Origin: Luzula sylvatica
Taxonomy: Eukaryota; Streptophyta; Magnoliopsida; Poales; Juncaceae
Reading direction: 5' to 3'
DNA: 64,000 nt
Assembly (NCBI GenBank): GCA_946800325.1
Contig: OX326957.1
Span: forward strand, 23,437,554 to 23,501,553
Part shown: one piece after another, positions 57,651 to 64,000 of the stretch
How positions within the stretch are numbered: position 1 is the first letter of the stretch
Layout of the letters: every line of letters starts with the position of its first letter
Made by a program: the position numbers and the translations under genes
Notes under the pieces: model-generated
What the model saw: the letters and a program-made list of their open reading frames with translations, nothing else
Databases searched by the model: none
What the model was told of the DNA's origin: nothing

Positions 57651-58370
57651 GTGGTGAATTTTAATGCACCTTTCTATCTCGAAGGTTCCGCAGTGGCACA
57701 GTTTCCTTACCAGTTGGGTTCAGACCTGTTATCAGTAATTCCGACACGATAACGGTGCAGAAGTGAATCTTCCAAAATCTTGCATAGCGACAAATACATT
57801 TATCATCGGGCAAGAAGTGTCTTCTCATTGGAACACATACCCTTATGGGGCTTCACATCCATTTGTCGAAGAAGACCTGAAACGGAGGATACACTTTCAG
57901 TCGTATCAAATGCTTTTCAGGTACCTTTAAGGAGGCTAACGGGCGGAACGGGCATCAACGGTTCGGATCTGAACTCATTTGGACTACTTGTCCATTTCTT
58001 CGGCGTCTACGATGGACATGATGGTGGCTCCCAAGTAACAATAATGGTAATAAATATTAAAGCAATTAATTTCTTCTTTTCTAAGTTTATACACATCATT
58101 TAATAATATGAGATTAATCATAGGTGGCTAATTATTACAGAGAAAGAATCCACATGGCTCTAATAGAGGAACTAAACAAACAAGATGAATCTTCAGGTGA
58201 AGCAAGTACAAACGGTATCGATACTGGTACGACCATGAACACTGGTACATGGCAGACTCCAAGAAGAAATGGGAGAAAGTGTTGGTCTATGTTTTACACA
58301 AGTGAACGATAAGATGGGAGAAAAGAAACTGACATAAGGTGGGCAGGGAGAGCTGGACTCGGCAAAAAAG
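57651..58370 (+). pseudogene. Clade-A PP2C (HAB1/HAB2-like) fragment
   Basis: 57800-58034 reads SVFSLEHIPLWGFTSICRRR, PETEDTLSVV and HFFGVYDGHDGGSQ. This is the start of the PP2C catalytic domain as in ABA-pathway phosphatases HAB1/HAB2 (usual: PLWG..SI.G.R.EMEDA, FFGVYDGHGGSQVA.YC..R.H.AL.EE). An intron 58035-58123 (GTAACA...ATAG) falls in phase 0 after SQ. The next exon reads VANYYRERIHMALIEELNKQD. Decay: an extra Asp in DGHGG, CRRR for the G.R.EMED region, and a frameshift near 58265 (WEKV then FTQVNDKMG in another frame). The rest of the catalytic domain is missing. Such PP2Cs repress SnRK2 kinases. This copy cannot. Confidence 0.88.
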
Positions 58371-58374
58371 GGTA

Positions 58375-58615
58375 AATAGAATGTTTTTACTTTGGATGGT
58401 AAATATGATATCTGAAACTTTGAGTAGGATAAATATAATATTTTGGATTTTGGAAAGGTTAAGTATGGTATATTTGAAATTTCGATATGGGTAAATTTTA
58501 TATTTATATTTTATGAAGGATTGATATGATATCAAGAGTTTTTAAAAGGGTAAATACGATATTCCAGTCTTCTAAAAGGATAAATATGATATTTCAGATT
58601 TTTACAAGAGTATTG
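58375..58615 (+). repeat. Degenerate GGGTAAATATGATATTT repeats
   Basis: About six units of 35-40 bp with TAAATATGATAT and TGAAATTT/GGATTTT elements, directly after the PP2C fragment. Confidence 0.75.
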
Positions 58616-58619
58616 GTCA

Positions 58620-59190
58620 ATTCACTTCTACATCAGATTACAAGGTATTTTTTTCCTTTTTCTTTGAATTAATTAATTACTAAAATATTTGAATATTTTG
58701 GTTTTTAAAATATTAATAGGCACATCCGTGGCTTAATAAAGGCGGTAGAAATGGAGAAGTTGTACAAAATGGATATTGCATCTAGACCTTAAGTTTATGG
58801 CGAACTCAACACACAAAATTTTCAATGTCTCAAAGAAGTTTTTAATTAATTGTATAAATTTCGGTAGATGGAAGCACTTTTTACAAATCTACTAAAGTTA
58901 TTTATATTCCCAAAGCATTTGTGCTATATATTCCCAAATTAAAATGAACAAATTGATGTACGTAAACTCTTTTTTTGGCTGCTTAGAAATTTTAATTATT
59001 CTTGATGGGAATATATAGTACTTTTGACAACTTTTGATATTTCAAAACAATATAAAAGACTCAAATGTATCGCCCGCTACATCACCGCCTCTCGACAACT
59101 TGCAATTCATAAACATACAAAACATAAAGAACATGAAAACAAAATCTGCAACATTTAAAACAAAGGACAATAAAATTTCAACAAACTTGC
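58620..59190. other. AT-rich, no gene seen
   Basis: Lies between the PP2C fragment and the Helitron end, and is probably the 3' part of that element. The 79-codon ORF at 59034-59273 crosses the Helitron end and is not a gene. Confidence 0.4.
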
Positions 59191-59195
59191 TAGGT

Positions 59196-59223
59196 CCCGC
59201 GCAATCGCGCGGGTTAAAGCTAG
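59196..59223 (+). mobile_element. Helitron 3' terminus
   Basis: A 7-bp GC stem CCCGCGC / GCGCGGG with loop AATC (59196-59213), then TTAAAG and CTAG at 59220-59223, followed by T. Hairpin plus CTRR about 6-12 bases later, with T after it, is the Helitron 3' signature. The 5' end (A|TC...) was not found, so the length is unknown. The upstream PP2C and exon-like pieces may be its cargo. Confidence 0.82.
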
Positions 59224-60070
59224 TTATATGTACAAAGCTTGAGAGGGGTTTTTGTCATATCAACTGTGTATGAATGTTTCTAATGCGAGATTGTGTATGA
59301 ACAGTGTATATTAATTGTGTATGAATTATGTATGTCATACAAGGCTTTCTTATTATTCATTTGTAATTGTTCCATTAATTGTATCATTATATTATGTTTG
59401 AATTTGAATTGTATATGAATCGTGTATGTAATGCGATATGGATTTTGGTGTTGAATCATTATACGAAGTTTGAAATGTGTATGTAATGCGATATAAATTG
59501 ATATTGAATCATTATATTAAGTTTGAATTGGATTTAATTTTTTTTAAATGGTACCTGATAAGTACAAAACGCATAATGTCGAAATCTACTAAATCCGTAG
59601 CAAAGTTATTTGATATGGTATATCAATAGACCATGCATAGGTTCTGTACCAAGCTCATACCTATATTCACCAAAATCCTAAATTCATTAGATTGGCCTTG
59701 ACCTTAAGTTCATTAGAAATTCATTAAAAATTGGTATATCATTAGAAGATGATTATAAATTCATTATATTTGCATGAAATTCATCTTCTGGATCTCTTTC
59801 TCCATTATTTATTTGTCTTAACGGTTGTTCCTCTCTTTTTTTCTTTTTGCTCACTCACTCTCTTCCAGAAATATTTTAGCAATAAAAATATGACAAGAAG
59901 AGGAAAAATGACTAATGAAGCCTTTGAGTTGGCCAAGAGTCGCCATATAAGAATACAGAGAAGGCCAAGAGTCCTCAGCTCAACTCAAGTATTGGGCGTA
60001 AACATTATATTGGGAAAAAAAAAACTAATTATCGCTGAGCTGGTTTTTTATTAAGTGACTAGTGAGCTTA
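59224..60070. other. Intergenic with TGTGTATGAA repeats
   Basis: 59270-59530 has repeated GTGTATGAAT/GTATGTAATGCGATAT units, including a duplicated block of about 60 bp (59410-59470 and 59475-59530). 59749-60054 is open for 101 codons, with a hydrophobic N-terminal part and a basic tail, and no recognised domain. Confidence 0.45.
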
Positions 60071-60073
60071 TAA

Positions 60074-60415
60074 GGGTGTGTTCCAATGAGAGGGAATGGG
60101 AGGGAGGGGATGTGATGGGAACGAAGGGGAAGATTAATTTTTAACTTGCTCCTAAGTATTTTTATGATGAGGAGGAAAGAGAATGGAGGGAAAATTATTT
60201 CTCATATATATACAAAAGAGATCAATTATTTCTCTCCCCAAATTTGGGGAGTAATGGAGGGTAAACAATATTATAACATTCTAATACCCAAAATACTCCT
60301 AATTTAATTTTATAATTAGTAATGATTCAAAGGATAAAATTATCATTTTTTCATGATGTTATTCTTTTCCCTCTTTTTCCCTTCATTAATTATTTTAAAA
60401 CTCGGGAGCACACCC
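60074..60415. mobile_element. Tourist-like MITE (PIF/Harbinger)
   Basis: 342 bp. Ends GGGTGTGTTCC and GGGAGCACACCC (inverted GGGTGTG core) with a 3-bp TAA duplication on both sides (60071-60073 and 60416-60418). The interior is purine-rich near the left end, with no ORF. A short target duplication and GGG...CCC ends fit Tourist elements. Confidence 0.7.
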
Positions 60416-60437
60416 TAAAAGTAGATGGGAAAACAAC

Positions 60438-61160
60438 AATGTTCCAGAAATCGCTCGGCGCTCGCTGGTCGGCAGACGACCATCAAGCGCCAAGGATGAT
60501 TAATCGGGATTAATCGGGAATCTCGGCGGACCTCGGCGGATTTTTATTTTTTTATATTTAATATTTAAATTAATTAAACAAAATTACAAATCACAGTTTT
60601 TTTAATAAGTTTTAAATAATTTAAGTAACAAAATACACTACGTCACTAAACTAACATAAACTCAAATAATAATAATAATATATATATATATAAATAATAT
60701 TAAAAATATGAAAAAATTTAGTCCAAATATATATTTTTGAATAGTATCCGACAAACGATCGTTTTCATTATTGATGTCTAATTTTTTTGATGTCAATGGA
60801 AATTCATTGGCAATCCATAACAAAAACGATCATTATTTTGAATAGTATCCCACAACCTCTTATAATATATGATTTTTTGTGCTTCATATTCAACCAACTA
60901 GACTATGGACCCGTTGGCAATTCAAAAAAAAAAAATTTTAAAAAAAAAAAAAAAAAAAAAATTTAAAAAAAAAAAAAAAAAAAAACTGTACACATCTAAA
61001 AATCGGCTCGGCGGTGGCTTGGCGGTCTTGGCGGACCCTTGGCGGCCGCTTGGCGGAAATCCGCCAAGCACAAAACGCCAAGGGTTTATCTCGACGGCGG
61101 ACCCTCGACTACCGATTAATCGGTGATTAATCGGCCGCCAAGGCCGATTTCCAGAACACT
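60438..61160. mobile_element. Short TIR element, Mutator-like by duplication length
   Basis: 723 bp. Left AATGTTCCAGAAATCG and right (reversed) AGTGTTCTGGAAATCG. Inner sequence is GC-rich with GGCGG and GATTAATCGG repeats on both sides and AT-rich in the middle. A 10-bp GGAAAACAAC flanks it (60428-60437 and 61161-61170). An A-rich block (60926-60985) and a tRNA-like TCCATAGTCTAGTTGGTTG on the minus strand (about 60890-60910) suggest a SINE fragment inside. Confidence 0.8.
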
Positions 61161-61170
61161 GGAAAACAAC

Positions 61171-61500
61171 CGGTTATCCTTGAGCCGTTTTTTTTTATTG
61201 AGCCTAGCTAGTCCTTGTGAGTTTCAAATTAGAATGAGAAAAAAACTGGTTATATTTGAGCCGGTTTTTTAAGAGAAAACCAGTTAATTAAGAAGAGAAG
61301 AGAGTGGTTCAGTTTGAAAAAACCGAAAATTTTAAATAGGGATTTGATCAGCATCATCCGATTTCTCAATCCAATGATTCAAAAAATATTGGCCATGTTG
61401 GCCAAATATGAATGTTGGACATTCAACCTACTGATACATTTCGTAAACACTTTTCCATAATTTAACGACGCCACATCATTTTTAGTTAACTTTTATTACA
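61171..61500. other. Intergenic with MITE-end fragment
   Basis: 61385-61431 (GGCCATGTTGGCCAAATATG, then GAATGTTGGACATTCAACCT) resembles the right end of the 50175-50735 MITE. Nothing else is recognised. Confidence 0.5.
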
Positions 61501-63310
61501 GGTGTCCCATGCTCGCGTTCTTTCTTAGCTCTTTTCCTCACACCTCTGTCTACTTCCCAGTTATCATTTCTCCTTCCTCTCTACTTCTCACCTCTCACTC
61601 TGGACATGTGAATCCGTCGATTCAGATATCCGGACGTCGTTTCCCCTCTGGTTCCCTTTTCGAAAAGACAAAACAGCCCACTAGCGAACCGCGAAGTCAC
61701 CAGAGAACCGCGAGGTCGTCGACGACGTCATCACCAGGTCTCTCTCTCTCTCTCTCTCCGATTTACTCCTCTCTCTTTGATTCTTCCTTTTCTCTTTGAT
61801 TCACCCTTGTAAAGCTGTGGAATTGATGTTTTTCTTTTTGCAGAGGCAAAGAGTACTTGATTTTGTGTCGAGGAATTAGGATTTGTGGACAAAACACTCT
61901 TGTTTGACAAAGCTTCTCAAAGTAATCCCACCTAAACTCAATTATGGTAAATTAATTATAGGATTTTCTATTTATTATTCATTTATTACATATGATAATA
62001 GAATTACCCATTATTTTTTCGAATTTCATGAATTTTAGGTGTTCTCTTTCTCAAGTTTCAGTATTTTCAGTATACTTTTCGCAAATTTCTGCAATTTTTA
62101 GGGGTTCTAATTTCAAGTTTCTGGATTTTTATTGTTTTTTTTAATGCAAATTTCAGGGTTCTTATCACATATTTCAGGATTTTCTTTTTTTCTTGAAATT
62201 TTCAGCAACTAAGGGGTTCTTTTTTCAAATTTCAGGATTTTTAGTGGGCTTTTTTTTTATATTACAACAATTTTAAGGGTATTTTCTCAAATTTCAGCAT
62301 TTTACTATTTTTATTTTTGCAAATTTCTATAACTTGAGGGGTTCTTCTCAAATTTCACAATTTCTTCTTTGTTTGCAAATTTCAACATTTCAAGTTTGTT
62401 AGTGTTTATTTTGCAAATTGAGGGTTTGCTACACAAAAACCACGAAATTAAGAAATGATGTTAATGTTAGGTTATATGAGGGGTTATATGAAAATTTCAT
62501 CATTTTAAGGATTTTTTGCAAAAAAGATTAGCAATATGAGGGGTTTTCTAACTTTCACCGATTTAAAGAGATCTGTTACAATTTTCAGTATTTTTGGTTT
62601 ATTTTTTCTATTTTCGGAAATTTTAATAATTATTATTCAGAAATTTTAAGTGTTCAATGCGGCAATGGAAGGTGATTTTTCTTTTTCTAATCAGCCAATT
62701 AAATCTTTCTAAAATTGAGTTCTTTTCAAATTTGTGACCTCTTAGTTTTTCATTTTTGTTTAATGCAATTTTCAAGTAACAGTAGTTTTTCATGATTTAC
62801 TATGCTGTCAATTACACAATTCAAATTCTGATTCACTTTTGGCTTTGAATAGTAGGCGTGGCGCAAAGCGAAACAATATCTACAGTAGACTCTCAATCAG
62901 GCTGTAGAAGATCCAGCCACATCTCGATTTACATGGACCATAGAAAATTTCTCAGGATTCAACACCAAGAAACATTATTCTGAGTTCTGACGCATTCACT
63001 GTTGGAGGCTTCGAATGGTAAATTCAAAAATAAAAACATATGCTTATGATTTAAACGAAGTTCAATTAATATGTTTATATGTATATAACTATGTACATTT
63101 CATTAATATGTTTATATGTATATAACTATGTATACTTCAATTATTTCAGGAGGGTGTTGATATTTCAAAATGGAAACGATATGGATCACTTATCAATGTA
63201 CTTGGATGTCGTTGACTCGGCAATTCTTCCTTATGGCTGGAGCCATTTCGCTCAATTAAGCCTTGCCGTTGTTAATCAAAGAGAGCTCAAGTTCACAGTT
63301 TGGAAGAGGT
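61500..63310 (+). pseudogene. UBP12/13-like gene, MATH-domain part, decayed
   Basis: A leader-like GC-richer stretch (61500-61740) precedes a long intron-like AT-rich region. An exon to 63017 reads VEDPATSRFTWTIENFSGFN, then TKKHYSE, a one-base shift, and DAFTVGGFEW. The intron 63018-63149 (GTAAAT...TTTCAG) is placed so that Trp is restored across the junction. Exon 63150-63308 reads RVLIFQNGNDMDHLSMYLDV, DSAILPYGWSHFAQLSLAVVNQ and stops at GTACGT. This is the MATH/TRAF domain at the N-terminus of plant ubiquitin-specific proteases 12/13. Two frame shifts (near 62905 and 62980) argue against function. The peptidase part would lie beyond the window. It may be a captured or duplicated fragment. 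Confidence 0.85.
62035..62640 (+). repeat. Degenerate intronic repeats
   Basis: About five diverged units of 90-120 bp with GGGGTTCT, TCAAATTTCAGGATTTT and TTTGCAAATTTC(A/T)GCAA. Many look like splice acceptors (TTTCAG). Confidence 0.7.
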
Positions 63311-64000
63311 ACGTCTTTTTTCAAAATTTCAGTCCACTACTGTGCTTCTCTTGAAGAAAAATCTGAAAACAATGTGGATACAAATATCCTCATTCGCTGG
63401 CAAAGTTTATTTATTTGACTAGGGATTCGGATGATCCTCGTATACCTGCATGAATGTCCTTGTTTCCACTTCAATTATTGTTAATAACAATTCTGAATAT
63501 CTTACTAAATGATATGAATTTTTGAGGACTTTTTATAAAAGGGTATATTTGAAATTCTCAAATTTTTAGCCAATTATAAATATTCATTCTCTTTAGAAAA
63601 TTTCAATTGAGATCTTGTCACATTGCATGATATCTCAAATACAAAATTTGTCTATTTGGTATATTTCCTCCTTTTATTTATAAAGCAGGGTTTCTTTTTT
63701 TGTAATTTTTGCATAATGCAGGGTTTTTTATGAATTTTACGATATTTAACCTTTTTATTATTATTTTTAGGGTAAATAGAAAGGATTGTAGAGTGATGAG
63801 TTTAAAATATGGTTCTTAAAATCTATCTATTGATATTTCATTCATGTCAATTCCTTTTACATTTTAGTCCTCGTGCATTTAAATATTAAATAATGTAATC
63901 TTATATTTTGGTCCTTGTATTTTTCTTAGCTGAAGGTGAAAAGTTCTTTTCGGAATGGATAGTTGCCAAAATTGGAAATATAACTGCTGCATGTATTAAT
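63311..64000 (+). other. Intron-like AT-rich DNA to window end
   Basis: T-rich and without a recognisable next MATH exon (expected motif ...HQFNA...DWGF). It is either a long intron of the UBP12/13-like fragment or unrelated sequence. Confidence 0.4.

Overview
This window looks like repeat-rich chromosomal DNA of a flowering plant, probably a eudicot. It is AT-rich. It holds CC-type NLR resistance-gene sequence, Ty1/copia and Ty3/gypsy retrotransposons primed by plant tRNAs, MULE, hAT, Tourist-like and Helitron ends, tRNA-derived SINEs, and intron-bearing fragments of typical plant genes (PP2C, UBP12/13-type MATH domain, RPL32). I could not name the species. No gene in the window is clearly intact. 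The longest open frames are a CC-NLR (NLR2) ending at a premature TGA and the gag-protease of a small retrotransposon.

Layout. 1-5985: a non-autonomous Ty3/gypsy derivative, its 5' LTR cut by the window edge, inserted in a decayed Ty1/copia element (copia A, 5986-11057). Copia A in turn sits inside the NB-ARC of a broken NLR (NLR1, 11058-12864). 14859-26778: an RT-less LTR element (outer element) with a recent copia insertion nested in its 3' LTR (copia B, 17821-26222). Both have exact 5-bp target duplications. 26784-28055: remnant of an unidentified proline/glutamine-rich gene, split by a hAT-like element (27227-27889). 28056-35160: AT-rich intergenic DNA with two SINEs and a 250-bp tandem repeat. 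35190-38186: NLR2, paralogue of NLR1, followed by the same downstream DNA and the same P/Q-rich remnant (to about 40857).

41285-43507: a long-TIR MULE with a 9-bp target duplication. 44300-45415 repeats 30240-31330. 45442-48014: a Pack-MULE-like element carrying an RPL32 fragment. 48480-49205: third partial copy of the P/Q-rich downstream DNA. 50175-50735: a MITE. 51590-51930: an array of short palindromes. 53439-56767: a TR-GAG-type retrotransposon (minus strand) inserted exactly at a GTAAG that looks like a splice donor. 57094-58370: exon-like pieces and a decayed clade-A PP2C fragment. 59196-59223: a Helitron 3' end. 60074-61160: two short TIR elements. 61500-64000: a decayed UBP12/13-like MATH-domain gene, running off the window.

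How it fits together. A tandem duplication of about three units (NLR, then downstream spacer, then P/Q-rich gene) was riddled by mobile elements. Because the units are still similar, one unit supplies the empty site for insertions in another. The most unusual signals are arrays of CCGTT..AACGG palindromes in retrotransposon LTRs and elsewhere, recently moved elements whose own coding capacity is gone, and an 87-residue membrane-like insert inside the NB-ARC of NLR2.
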